A stretch of 64,000 nucleotides of DNA, from assembly GCA_036675565.1 (NCBI GenBank), contig JAKFER010000047.1, positions 113,749-177,748 of the forward strand. The letters run 5' to 3'. A model generated the notes under the pieces. It was not told the DNA's origin. It saw only the letters and a list, made by a program, of their open reading frames with translations, and made no database searches. The position numbers and the translations under genes are program-made. This stretch comes from JACCYQ01 sp036675565. GTDB taxonomy: Bacteria; Bacteroidota; Bacteroidia; Chitinophagales; Chitinophagaceae. How positions within the stretch are numbered: position 1 is the stretch's first letter; each line of letters begins with the position of its first letter. Shown here piece by piece: positions 55,278-63,598 of the stretch.

Positions 55278-57440
55278 TTATTTTGCCAGTTTTAATTCTT
55301 TGATCAAATGAGATGCACCGCCCAATTTATCAATACACCACAGTACATAACGGATATCTACACATATAGTGCGGTTATATACTTTATCGAATGCCAGTTT
55401 ATGACTTAAAGCTTCGTAGTTTCCATCAAATGCAAGGCCGATCAATTCTCCATTGCCATTAATAACCGGGGAACCTGAATTACCACCGGTAATATCATTA
55501 GTGGTAATAAAATTAATGACAAGGTCATTTCTTTTTTTGTCTTTGTATTGTCCGAAATCTTTTTTCTTCAGCAATTCAATTTCATTTTGTGGCAGATCAA
55601 ATTCATAATCACCAGGTATATACTTTTCAAGTATGCCTTTGGAGGTTGTAACATAATCGTATTTTACTGCATCTTTTGGCCTGTAAGGTTCAACACTGCC
55701 ATAACTTACCCGCATGGTAAAAGTAGCATCCGGATACATGACCTTTTTAGGATCCATTTCCATAACGCCTTTCAAATACAATCTTCCCAATTCATTATTG
55801 GATGTCACAAACTGTGCATAATAAGGAGCGTATTTGGTATTATAATTTTTGATAAAAGTGCTGGCCAGGTTAAAAGCAAGATCCTGTTGCAACGTATTGG
55901 CATCCGGGTTTTTTACAAATGCATTCCATTTTTCATCATCAAAAATGATGGTGTTATTAAAAACTTCTGAAGCATATTTACGGTAAGTGGATTCTTCATC
56001 AAGCGGGCCATATGAATTTCTTAATGCAGGGAAAAAACCTGTAGGATGCTGATCCTGCGGAACATTTTTATAATACATCATTAATGCCGAACCAAGAATA
56101 TTCTGATCCGATGGTTTGTTTTCCTCTGAAAGAAAACTTTGCCTGTATTCATTAACTGCTTCGATAGTTTTTTTTACATCAGCTTCCGTGGCTTTCTGGC
56201 TCACCAAAGCATTTTCCAATTGTAAAAGTGTACCAGCAAAGGCAACAAGCGGAGAACCCATGATTCCTTCATTCATATAAACCCTGTGCAATGCATAAGG
56301 TTTCCATGCGTCATATGCTTTTGCCCAGTCACTGAAAATGTTCTCAAATTCAGGTTTTCCTTTGGCCCATTTTAAAAACGCTTCTTCCTGTTTTTGTTTT
56401 TGTCCGTAAACATCATATTTAAGTAACTGTTTGGTTTCTCCATCATAAAACTTCCAGTAATTCGCAATTCCCGCGTATGAAGAAGATAATTGCAATTTTA
56501 CTGCAGGATCTTTCTTCATTTCTTCAAACATATATTTCAATCGCATGTCCCTGAGTTGTACTAAAGTAGGATTATTAACATCGGTAGACATTTTAATTCC
56601 ATAAGATGATTCATACCTGTTGGTGCCACCGGGGTATCCATAGATCATTGCATAATCGCCTTCATTTACACCTTTTAATGAAACCGGTAAAAACCATTTT
56701 GGTTTCATCGGTACGTTCGTAGCATCATATTTCGCTGGCTTTCCATCTTTTGACATGTATACGCGGAAAATGGAGAAATCACCTGTGTGGCGTGGCCATT
56801 CCCAGTTATCAGTATCTCCGCCAAATTTTCCTACACTTTCAGGCGGCGTACCAACTAATCGTACATCCGTATAACGCTGGTAAATAAAAACCATGTATTG
56901 ATTGCCTTTAAATAGTGGGCTAACCCGCGCCTCGATATTTTTTTCACTATCAGAAAATCGCTTGTTGATATTGGCAATAACAGAAGATTGGCGTTGTGTT
57001 CTTTCCGTGCCTGACAAATTTTTTAATGAGTCCAATACCTCTTTAGTTACATCTTCAATACGTAAAAGGAATTGAACTGAAAGGCCCTGGGCCGGAATTT
57101 CTTCGCTCCTGTTACGGGCATAAAAACCATTTGCCAGGTAGTTATTTTCAACTGTGCTGGCATTGGCAATCACATTATACCCACAATGGTGATTGGTAAA
57201 TAACAATCCTTCTGCACTTACCATTTCACCGGTGCATCCACCCCCAAAGATTACGATGGCATCCTTGATAGATGCTTTGTTCATACTGTATAACTGTTCT
57301 TTGGATAGTTTCAACCCTTTCTTCACCATATCATTATAAACCTGTTGACCTAAAAGCAATGGCAACCACATGCCTTCATCTGCAAAAGATTTAAAAAGGA
57401 ATAAGAATGCAAGTACAAGCGTTAGGAAAATTTTTTTCAT
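55278..57440 (-). CDS. S46 family dipeptidyl-peptidase, DPP7-like
   Basis: A 720-residue periplasmic exopeptidase that removes dipeptides from peptide N-termini. The signal peptide ends at SFADEG. The chymotrypsin-like triad is visible: His85 in FTNHHCGY, an Asp in the GGDTDNWEWPRHTGDFSIFR region (about 227), and Ser655 in GGNSGSPV. The S1-pocket residue is Gly673 in AFDGNYE. In DPP7 a glycine is found here, whereas DPP11 (acidic P1) has an arginine, so a hydrophobic or neutral P1 preference is inferred. It is transcribed alone and has its own terminator. Confidence 0.95.
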   Translation of the reverse strand: MKKIFLTLVLAFLFLFKSFADEGMWLPLLLGQQVYNDMVKKGLKLSKEQLYSMNKASIKDAIVIFGGGCTGEMVSAEGLLFTNHHCGYNVIANASTVENNYLANGFYARNRSEEIPAQGLSVQFLLRIEDVTKEVLDSLKNLSGTERTQRQSSVIANINKRFSDSEKNIEARVSPLFKGNQYMVFIYQRYTDVRLVGTPPESVGKFGGDTDNWEWPRHTGDFSIFRVYMSKDGKPAKYDATNVPMKPKWFLPVSLKGVNEGDYAMIYGYPGGTNRYESSYGIKMSTDVNNPTLVQLRDMRLKYMFEEMKKDPAVKLQLSSSYAGIANYWKFYDGETKQLLKYDVYGQKQKQEEAFLKWAKGKPEFENIFSDWAKAYDAWKPYALHRVYMNEGIMGSPLVAFAGTLLQLENALVSQKATEADVKKTIEAVNEYRQSFLSEENKPSDQNILGSALMMYYKNVPQDQHPTGFFPALRNSYGPLDEESTYRKYASEVFNNTIIFDDEKWNAFVKNPDANTLQQDLAFNLASTFIKNYNTKYAPYYAQFVTSNNELGRLYLKGVMEMDPKKVMYPDATFTMRVSYGSVEPYRPKDAVKYDYVTTSKGILEKYIPGDYEFDLPQNEIELLKKKDFGQYKDKKRNDLVINFITTNDITGGNSGSPVINGNGELIGLAFDGNYEALSHKLAFDKVYNRTICVDIRYVLWCIDKLGGASHLIKELKLAK

Positions 57441-57694
57441 GCGTATATTTTTTATGATGTCCTGGAATACAAAATTATATTGACTGATTTAAATGTATTA
57501 TATGTAGTATTTAGGTTTCAGTTGCGGGAAATGCAAACTTAGATTAAAAATTCTTTCGGTATGATGATTCTTACCCATTACCTGCAGATTCCTGTTTCAT
57601 ATAATACTGGATAAATGTGTAGGTTTGCACCGCCAAATGAAGCCGGCTAAAAAAATGAATACTGGCTATTTTCTACCCTTAATTAAAAAATAAT
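57441..57694. other. Divergent intergenic region, promoters only
   Basis: 254 bases between the S46 peptidase and PfkB genes. It holds the kinase promoter candidate (57595-57627); nothing else was recognised, and no leader hairpin was seen. Confidence 0.4.
57595..57627 (+). promoter_or_regulatory. Promoter candidate of the PfkB kinase gene
   Basis: TAGGTTTG at 57620-57627 fits the -7 consensus; TTTC at 57595-57598 is a near-consensus -33 box 21 bases upstream. The leader would be about 60 bases. Confidence 0.45.
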
Positions 57695-58618
57695 ATGTCT
57701 TTGATTGTTGTAGGTTCCATGGCATTTGATGCTATTGAAACACCTTTTGGAAAGAATAATCGTACCATCGGTGGTGCTGCCACATATATTTCATGGAGCG
57801 CTTCAAATTTTACACGTCCTATTCACCAGATATCTGTGGTGGGCGGTGATTTCCCAAAGGAAGAACTGAAAATGCTCGAAGCAAGGGGCGTGATAATGGA
57901 AGGGGTGCAAATTAAAGAAGATGAAAAATCTTTTTTCTGGAGTGGAAAGTATCATATGGATATGAATACCCGTGATACAATTGACACGCAATTAAATGTG
58001 CTGGCAAATTTTCAACCGGTTTTGCCTGAGAGTTACCAGAGCAGTGAATATCTTATGCTGGGAAACCTGGTTCCGGCTGTTCAAATGAGCGTGATCAAGC
58101 AAATGAAAACCAAACCAAGGCTGACGGTTTTAGATACCATGAATTTTTGGATGGAAACTGCACTCCAGGACCTTGAAGAAGTGCTGAAACATGTTGATGT
58201 GTTGATGGTCAATGACAGCGAAGCACGCCAGTTAAGTGGCCAGTATTCTTTGGTAAAAGCTGCCAGGCAAATTTTGAAAATGGGGCCAAAATACCTGATT
58301 ATTAAAAAAGGTGAACATGGTGCATTATTATTTCATGAAGAACAGGTTTTTGTAGCACCCGCATTACCGTTAGAGGATGTATTTGATCCCACAGGCGCAG
58401 GTGATACTTTTGCAGGTGGTTTTATTGGTCATATAGTCCGTACAAAAGATATCAGTTTTGAAAATATGAAATCCGCCATTATAGTTGGTTCTGCGATGGC
58501 GAGTTTTTGTGTTGAAAAATTTGGTGCGGATCGTTTAAAAGAAATCGGTCATGCAGAAATTGACAGAAGACTGCAACAATTTAAAGAACTCGTTCATTTT
58601 GATATTGAACTGGTTTAA
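57695..58618 (+). CDS. PfkB/ribokinase-family sugar or nucleoside kinase
   Basis: A 307-residue ATP-dependent kinase. The N-terminal substrate motif IGGAATYISWSASNF and the C-terminal ATP/anion-hole motif DPTGAGDTFAGG, with catalytic Asp237, are intact. NDSEARQLSG is the usual mid-domain motif. The substrate cannot be named; ribose, fructose, adenosine or a modified sugar are all possible. It is convergent with the lamin-tail gene, with 17 bases between the stops. Confidence 0.92.
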   Translation: MSLIVVGSMAFDAIETPFGKNNRTIGGAATYISWSASNFTRPIHQISVVGGDFPKEELKMLEARGVIMEGVQIKEDEKSFFWSGKYHMDMNTRDTIDTQLNVLANFQPVLPESYQSSEYLMLGNLVPAVQMSVIKQMKTKPRLTVLDTMNFWMETALQDLEEVLKHVDVLMVNDSEARQLSGQYSLVKAARQILKMGPKYLIIKKGEHGALLFHEEQVFVAPALPLEDVFDPTGAGDTFAGGFIGHIVRTKDISFENMKSAIIVGSAMASFCVEKFGADRLKEIGHAEIDRRLQQFKELVHFDIELV

Positions 58619-58635
58619 GTTTTAAAATGTAAATG

Positions 58636-60345
58636 CTATAAGCGTTTAGCCAGGACAACTACATTTTTAAATCTTTTTATTTTACCCTGCAGGTTAAAGA
58701 TTTCGGTGAAAATAATGTAATTGCCAACCGGTAAGGACAGGCCGTTTTCGCCCAGGCCATCCCATTTCCAGGAACCTTGTTGTGAAAGTGTCCCATTTCT
58801 TACCAGGTTTTTAACCGGTCTGCCGGCGGCATCAAAAAGGGTTACGTTGGCTACATAGCCCGGTTCATCAAAAGCATAATGGATCATAACAAAATCATCA
58901 TGACCGTCATTATCCGGTGAAAATATTTTAGGTGATACAGATATTTCCATACCGGTGATTCCATTTTGTTTGAATTGACTGTTTACATAAGTGGGTGTTC
59001 CAAAACCTGCTGTAGATGCCGCCGATTGCCAGTTGGTTGAAAGTTGCGAGGCTGCATCCGGATCAATTCGTTCCAATGATACACCTTCGTCATTGTCAAT
59101 TAATTTAAAATGCCAGTTTCGGTGATAGTTCACTTCATCAATGATATCTCCCTGCTTATTTAATAACAAGACAAACCCTGCATCATCAGGGAACGAGGGT
59201 AATGAAGACAACACGAATACAGCACCAGGTTCTTTTACCAGGTAATTTAATTGAAGATTTTCCAGGTCTGTTGTTATAACAAAATGATCTCCGGGAAAGA
59301 TTAAATATGGAACAATGCTTAACTGCCTTGCCGAACTGATGGCCCCTGAACTATTCCGGTTGGCAATATAAAGGTCAGCTGCATCAACAATTTTTTCGCT
59401 GCGATTATAGAATTCCACAAAATCGTTTCCATTGCTGTGTGGATTAAAAAGAATTTCATTCACTATTAAATCCAGCTTCCCAATTTCTTCCTTAACACCT
59501 GAACGAACATTTTGGGTGGGCAATATCTGGCCGGTACAACTTCGTATGTTGGTTGCTGTTATAATGTAGATTTTTCCGGGTTCCATAGGTTGATTGAAAC
59601 GCAATTGAATCTCATTGAAAAGCGGTTCAAGAACAACTGCTTCCTTGATGGTTAAACCATTATCTGCCTGGAATTTAGAAATCGAGACTGCTGATGCACT
59701 GTCAACCCCTTGATCAAATACTAAAATCACCGTGGAATTATCAACATTATAACTTCTTTTTAAAAAAGGCAAAGATGGTTCGGTACTAAGGCTATGTACA
59801 GAATTTATAGCACCTGGTGTTCCTCCTCTATCATTAGTACTGGCCTTCCAGTTTGAAATGCCGGCACATGGGTTACTCGGATTGATCATTTCAAGGCTCC
59901 AGCCACCTTCTTTTTTCAATTCATTTTTGTACCAGTCAATGTTATATTCAATGGCATGCATCACCAGGTTATTATCTGTTTTTAAATACAAAAGTTCACC
60001 ATCATTATCGAGTGAAGGAAAACTGGTTACAGGCAGCACCGCACCATACACCGATAAATTGGAGGCTGCGCTATTTGCACAAATGACAACCATACTGTCT
60101 GGCTGTAAAATGAAATTTGACATGGCGCCGCTTTGGCCGGATGCATCCACTATCCGCCAACCCAGGAGGTTGATTGGAGAAGCAGAAACGTTCTTTAATT
60201 CAATCCATTCATTATTTGGTAATCCTATTACAGGTGATGGATCGGCCATGACCTCGCTGATTACAACTTCATACCTGTTTATACTTTGTGCATTTACACA
60301 AAAGGAAACAATCAATAAAGAACAAGTCGCAAGCAGCAGTTTCAT
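58636..60345 (-). CDS. Secreted lamin-tail-domain protein with FlgD-like C-terminus
   Basis: A 569-residue exported protein with a signal peptide (about 1-19). A first lamin-tail domain (about 25-150: VVISEVMADPSPV and NEWIELKNVSASPINLLGW) is followed by an Ig-like region (about 190-285) and a second lamin-tail domain (about 290-425: LIVNEILFNPHSNGNDFVEFYN). A FlgD Ig-like domain ends it (about 475-569: SPDNDGHDDFVMIHYAF, then NYIIFTEIFN). Such surface proteins are frequent in gliding Bacteroidota; the C-terminal SPDNDG module also occurs in type 9 secretion cargo. Function unknown. Confidence 0.88.
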   Translation of the reverse strand: MKLLLATCSLLIVSFCVNAQSINRYEVVISEVMADPSPVIGLPNNEWIELKNVSASPINLLGWRIVDASGQSGAMSNFILQPDSMVVICANSAASNLSVYGAVLPVTSFPSLDNDGELLYLKTDNNLVMHAIEYNIDWYKNELKKEGGWSLEMINPSNPCAGISNWKASTNDRGGTPGAINSVHSLSTEPSLPFLKRSYNVDNSTVILVFDQGVDSASAVSISKFQADNGLTIKEAVVLEPLFNEIQLRFNQPMEPGKIYIITATNIRSCTGQILPTQNVRSGVKEEIGKLDLIVNEILFNPHSNGNDFVEFYNRSEKIVDAADLYIANRNSSGAISSARQLSIVPYLIFPGDHFVITTDLENLQLNYLVKEPGAVFVLSSLPSFPDDAGFVLLLNKQGDIIDEVNYHRNWHFKLIDNDEGVSLERIDPDAASQLSTNWQSAASTAGFGTPTYVNSQFKQNGITGMEISVSPKIFSPDNDGHDDFVMIHYAFDEPGYVANVTLFDAAGRPVKNLVRNGTLSQQGSWKWDGLGENGLSLPVGNYIIFTEIFNLQGKIKRFKNVVVLAKRL

Positions 60346-60405
60346 AATAACAATTTAATAAAACAGTGGCAAAACCCGGCAATTGAAATGGGTTTACATA
60401 ATTTA

Positions 60406-60437
60406 TTTGGGAGATAAGGACTACGCATTTATTTTTG
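60406..60437 (+). promoter_or_regulatory. Consensus Bacteroidota promoter of asd
   Basis: TTTG (60406-60409), a 20-base spacer, then TATTTTTG (60430-60437), matching both -33 and -7 boxes. Transcription should begin near 60444, leaving a leader of about 125 bases before asd. Confidence 0.65.
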
Positions 60438-60484
60438 CTTATATGCAAAAACAATACAAATACACAACGAAACGATTCCGAATT

Positions 60485-60549
60485 GGGAAGGGTTAACAAT
60501 GTATTTGAAAAAATATGCTTGATGCCTTCCAGAATGGGAGGCTTTTTTT
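60485..60549 (+). promoter_or_regulatory. Possible attenuator in the asd leader, with seven-codon leader ORF
   Basis: The leader contains a GGGAAGGG stretch (60485-60492), then a small ORF (60499-60522) encoding MYLKKYA, with two adjacent Lys codons, whose stop is one base before a terminator hairpin (60524-60542) followed by T residues. GGGAAGGG could serve as a ribosome site for the leader ORF or could pair with the CCTTCC arm of the hairpin. asd feeds lysine, threonine and methionine synthesis. This layout fits transcription attenuation, but the mechanism is inference. Confidence 0.45.
60524..60549 (+). terminator. Terminator hairpin inside the asd leader
   Basis: GCCTTCC (60524-60530) pairs with GGGAGGC (60536-60542), with one G-U pair and a five-base loop, followed by seven T residues. 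No plus-strand gene ends upstream of it, so it must act on the asd transcript. Confidence 0.7.
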
Positions 60550-60570
60550 ATATCATTAAATAAATAAAAA

Positions 60571-61581
60571 ATGAAAGTTGCAGTAGTTGGAGCTACCGGT
60601 TTAGTAGGTACAAAAATGTTGCAGGTTTTGGAAGAAAGAAATTTCCCCGTAACAGAAATAATTCCAGTTGCCTCCGAAAGATCCGTAGGCAAGGAAATAT
60701 ATTTTAAAGGGAACAAATTTAAAGTAGTGAGCATGGACGATGCAATTGCTTTAAAACCAGCAGTGGCATTGTTTTCGGCCGGCGGAAGTACATCACTTCA
60801 TTGGGCACCCGCATTTGCTTCTGCAGGTATAACGGTTATTGACAATTCTTCTGCCTGGCGAATGGATCCTTCAAAGCCGCTGGTGGTCCCTGAGATCAAT
60901 GCAGGAATTCTTTCCTCAGAAGATAAGATTATTGCCAATCCAAATTGTTCTACTATCCAAATGGTAGTTGCACTAAATCCTCTCCATAAAAAATATAAGA
61001 TCAGGCGCATCGTAGTATCAACTTACCAAAGCGTGACCGGCACAGGTAAAGAAGCAGTTGATCAATTAATGGGTGAAAGAAAAAAAGCGTCCAATGCATC
61101 CATATCCGAATACCCAATGGCTTACAAATATCCAATCGATCTGAATGTTATTCCACAGATAGATGTATTTATGGATAATGGTTATACCAAAGAAGAAATG
61201 AAAATGGTGAATGAAACCCGGAAGATTATGCAGGATGAATCCATAAGAGTGACTGCAACAACTGTACGCATACCTGTCATGGGTGGGCACAGTGAATCGG
61301 TGAATGTGGAATTTGAAAATGATTTCAACCTCGATGAAATAAAGCAACTACTGGCGGAATCAGAAGGAGTAATCGTGGTTGATGATCCTGCAAACCAAAA
61401 ATACCCCATGCCAATGGATGCGTATGAAAAAGACGACGTATTTGTTGGCAGGCTTCGCAGGGATGAGTCGCAACCGAACACGCTGAACATGTGGATTGTG
61501 AGTGATAATTTACGCAAAGGCGCGGCTACCAATGCAGTGCAGATTGCCGAATACCTGTATAAAAATGATTTACTTAAATAA
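60571..61581 (+). CDS. asd: Aspartate-semialdehyde dehydrogenase
   Basis: A 336-residue enzyme that reduces aspartyl phosphate to aspartate semialdehyde with NADPH, the branch point to lysine/diaminopimelate, threonine and methionine. It has NADP motif VAVVGATGLVGTKM at the N-terminus, catalytic Cys126 in IANPNCSTIQ, and the substrate region VSTYQSVTGTGKEAVDQL. A conserved His lies in the RIPVMGGHSESVNVEF stretch. It is a single-gene unit behind a consensus promoter and a terminator-bearing leader. Confidence 0.97.
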   Translation: MKVAVVGATGLVGTKMLQVLEERNFPVTEIIPVASERSVGKEIYFKGNKFKVVSMDDAIALKPAVALFSAGGSTSLHWAPAFASAGITVIDNSSAWRMDPSKPLVVPEINAGILSSEDKIIANPNCSTIQMVVALNPLHKKYKIRRIVVSTYQSVTGTGKEAVDQLMGERKKASNASISEYPMAYKYPIDLNVIPQIDVFMDNGYTKEEMKMVNETRKIMQDESIRVTATTVRIPVMGGHSESVNVEFENDFNLDEIKQLLAESEGVIVVDDPANQKYPMPMDAYEKDDVFVGRLRRDESQPNTLNMWIVSDNLRKGAATNAVQIAEYLYKNDLLK

Positions 61582-61589
61582 TGCAGTTA

Positions 61590-62081
61590 TCAGGACCGGG
61601 TTTCTTCGAATTCTCCGGTCTTTTTATTTTTTCGAACATTATCCCAGTTAAAATAGCGGCCATTCATAGCAACATATACACCTGGTGGCAAACTTTGCAC
61701 AAAGGCCAGTGCGCTGCCCAGGTTAAATAATCCATCAGAGCTGCCAAATTTATAGGGGATCATGGCGCCTGTTAATACTATGGTTTTATTTTTTACTTTT
61801 TGTGCAAGCACTTTAGCTGTTTCAGCCATGGTATCTGTGCCATGAGTAATAATGATCTTGTTCTCTTCTGAAGATTTGCAGTGTTCTGCTATTAGTTCCC
61901 TGTCGCTGTTTTTCATTTCCAGGCTGTCAATCATCATCAGTGTGCGGATGTCAACATCCAATTTACTGCGACCCAGTTTAAACAGCTCGGGTAAATGGGT
62001 GTCTTTGAAATATAATTCACCGGTTATTTCATTATATTCTTTATCAAATGTGCCGCCCGTTACAAAAATACGTATGGCCAT
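61590..62081 (-). CDS. Single-domain asparaginase-like protein
   Basis: A 163-residue protein equal to the N-terminal domain of L-asparaginase. The nucleophile threonine motif VTGGTFDKEYN and the second catalytic block THGTDTMAETA are intact, as is TGAMIPYKFGSSDG. The C-terminal domain (about 130 residues) of normal asparaginases is missing. Short single-domain members are common in Bacteroidota, so this is probably a natural form and not a fragment. Activity is uncertain, because asparaginase active sites usually need residues from a second subunit. Confidence 0.85.
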   Translation of the reverse strand: MAIRIFVTGGTFDKEYNEITGELYFKDTHLPELFKLGRSKLDVDIRTLMMIDSLEMKNSDRELIAEHCKSSEENKIIITHGTDTMAETAKVLAQKVKNKTIVLTGAMIPYKFGSSDGLFNLGSALAFVQSLPPGVYVAMNGRYFNWDNVRKNKKTGEFEETRS

Positions 62082-62158
62082 ATATTTTTTTTATGAAACG
62101 AAATTAAGCATTGCAACTGAACTGCATATACCTTATACCTGAACGTTAGCTGTCAATA

Positions 62159-62836
62159 TCAAGCAGCTGTATCTATAGCCCTGTTTAAAAATTTAACCAA
62201 TGGCTGTAATACTTCAAGTGCATGAAGGGTTTTCTTTACCAGTTCTTTACTTGTTACATCTTCATCACTGAGATTAGCGATAGCTAACCAGCTTTTAAAT
62301 TTAAGGTATTCAGCGGCCGGGTTATCTTTTTCAAAATCCCGGGGAACATTCACCAGCTTTATGCCTTGTTCTTCATGATAAAGTTCTTTGTATGCCTGTT
62401 TGAATTTTTTATTCAGGATGATACTTTCAAACTCTTCCAGGCAATAATCAATCTCCTGTCTTACTTTTTTTACAACAGGCGCTTCAGGCATCCATAATCC
62501 GCCGCCGACAAAACTTTTACCTGGTTCCAGGTGGAAATAATAACCGGCAAATCCAGATTTTTTTCCTCCGCGGTCCATACTTGCTCCAAAGTTGGTTTTA
62601 TAAGGCTGCTTATTTTTTGAAAAACGCACATCCCGGTTTATACGGAATATACATTTCCTGGCTGTAAGGCCAGCCAGGTCCGGGTCTTTTACACTATGCT
62701 TATCGATCACTGACTGTATGAATTTTTCCATATCACTTCGTGCCTCTTCGTATTGTGGTCTATGCGCATCAAACCAGGGCTTATTATTATGCTTTGACAA
62801 TTGTTTTAAAAATTGAATTGTTTTTGGATGAATCAT
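62159..62836 (-). CDS. DUF2461 (TIGR02453) family protein
   Basis: A protein of about 225 residues from the ATG at 62836. A longer frame to 62941 is rejected because it crosses the terminator of the next gene. Family motifs are TIQFLKQLSKHNNKPWFDAHR, IFRINRDVRFSKNKQPYKTNFGA, GFAGYYFHLEPGKSFVGGGLWMP and the C-terminal LEVLQPLVKFLNRAI. The family is widespread and uncharacterised. Confidence 0.9.
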   Translation of the reverse strand: MIHPKTIQFLKQLSKHNNKPWFDAHRPQYEEARSDMEKFIQSVIDKHSVKDPDLAGLTARKCIFRINRDVRFSKNKQPYKTNFGASMDRGGKKSGFAGYYFHLEPGKSFVGGGLWMPEAPVVKKVRQEIDYCLEEFESIILNKKFKQAYKELYHEEQGIKLVNVPRDFEKDNPAAEYLKFKSWLAIANLSDEDVTSKELVKKTLHALEVLQPLVKFLNRAIDTAA

Positions 62837-62850
62837 TATTTGTAAAAATT

Positions 62851-62888
62851 GAAAAAAAAATCCTGCAACCGTTTGATGCGGGTGCAGG
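62851..62888 (-). terminator. Intrinsic terminator after the NUMOD4/HNH gene
   Basis: A ten-base stem with one mismatch (62862-62871 with 62879-62888, seven-base loop), followed on the minus strand by nine T residues. Confidence 0.8.
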
Positions 62889-62915
62889 AGTAAAAATATT
62901 TTGTGTATAAAAAAT

Positions 62916-63476
62916 TTAAATGCGGCTCCAGTTTTCTCCACTTTTAATGCGGTACATGGTCATTTCGCTTACCCCGTATTTCTCAGCCAGTTGTTTAATC
63001 GTCAACTTCCGGGTTTTGCTGTTAAGCGTATCCTTAATTTTTTTAACCTGGGTAGCATTCAACTTTAGTCCTGCAGTGCGGCTTGCCTGGACTTGTTTGT
63101 AAGCAACTTTTGCAGGGCTTTTTTGCTGGTGTTCAATCATCTCTTCCAGTGTTGCCCACCGGATATTTTTAATTTTATTATCGGTTTTATCATGATTAAC
63201 ATGAATTACATATTTATATTTTGGAGAAGGTTTCTTCAAAAATAATTTAGCCATTTCCCGGTGTATATAAAGTGTTCCTTTATTTCCCGGGCGATGCAGG
63301 TTCAAAGTTCGGTATCCTGTGGTAAGTGAACCATTCAGAAGTTTACCATCTTTTAATACATCTGTCTTGTAACTTGCTATGCGACCCATATTGGAAAGGG
63401 CATACTTATTTCTCAACTGTTTCCAGCCGGAGAACTGTAATGGTTTCCACTCTTCGCCAGCCAATTTTTTGATCAT
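62916..63476 (-). CDS. NUMOD4/HNH-like endonuclease protein with C-terminal helix-turn-helix
   Basis: A 186-residue protein. The N-terminus (EEWKPLQFSGWKQLRNKYALSNMGRIASY) is a NUMOD4 motif, found in homing endonucleases. An HNH-like segment (IHREMAKLFL, then VIHVNHDKTDNKIKNIRWAT) follows, and a C-terminal helix-turn-helix of NUMOD1/recombinase type (LTIKQLAEKYGVSEMTMYRIKSGENW). The HNH resembles the H-N-H spacing, but the first motif is weak, so activity is uncertain. It stands alone, with no intron or phage genes nearby, which suggests a free-standing or domesticated homing endonuclease. Confidence 0.8.
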   Translation of the reverse strand: MIKKLAGEEWKPLQFSGWKQLRNKYALSNMGRIASYKTDVLKDGKLLNGSLTTGYRTLNLHRPGNKGTLYIHREMAKLFLKKPSPKYKYVIHVNHDKTDNKIKNIRWATLEEMIEHQQKSPAKVAYKQVQASRTAGLKLNATQVKKIKDTLNSKTRKLTIKQLAEKYGVSEMTMYRIKSGENWSRI

Positions 63477-63598
63477 AACAGTAAAGTTTAAAATTAATTT
63501 TTGATGACTTGGTTATGCGGGTAATGAAGTTGATCTTATATTACCCGGTCGGTTATGCGATTTATTTCTAAGTTACATAATTAGCCTAATGTTTCAAT

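Noticed and set aside
61590..62081. Asparaginase as a truncated pseudogene
   Set aside because: Both catalytic blocks are intact, start and stop are clean, and short single-domain members are known in Bacteroidota.
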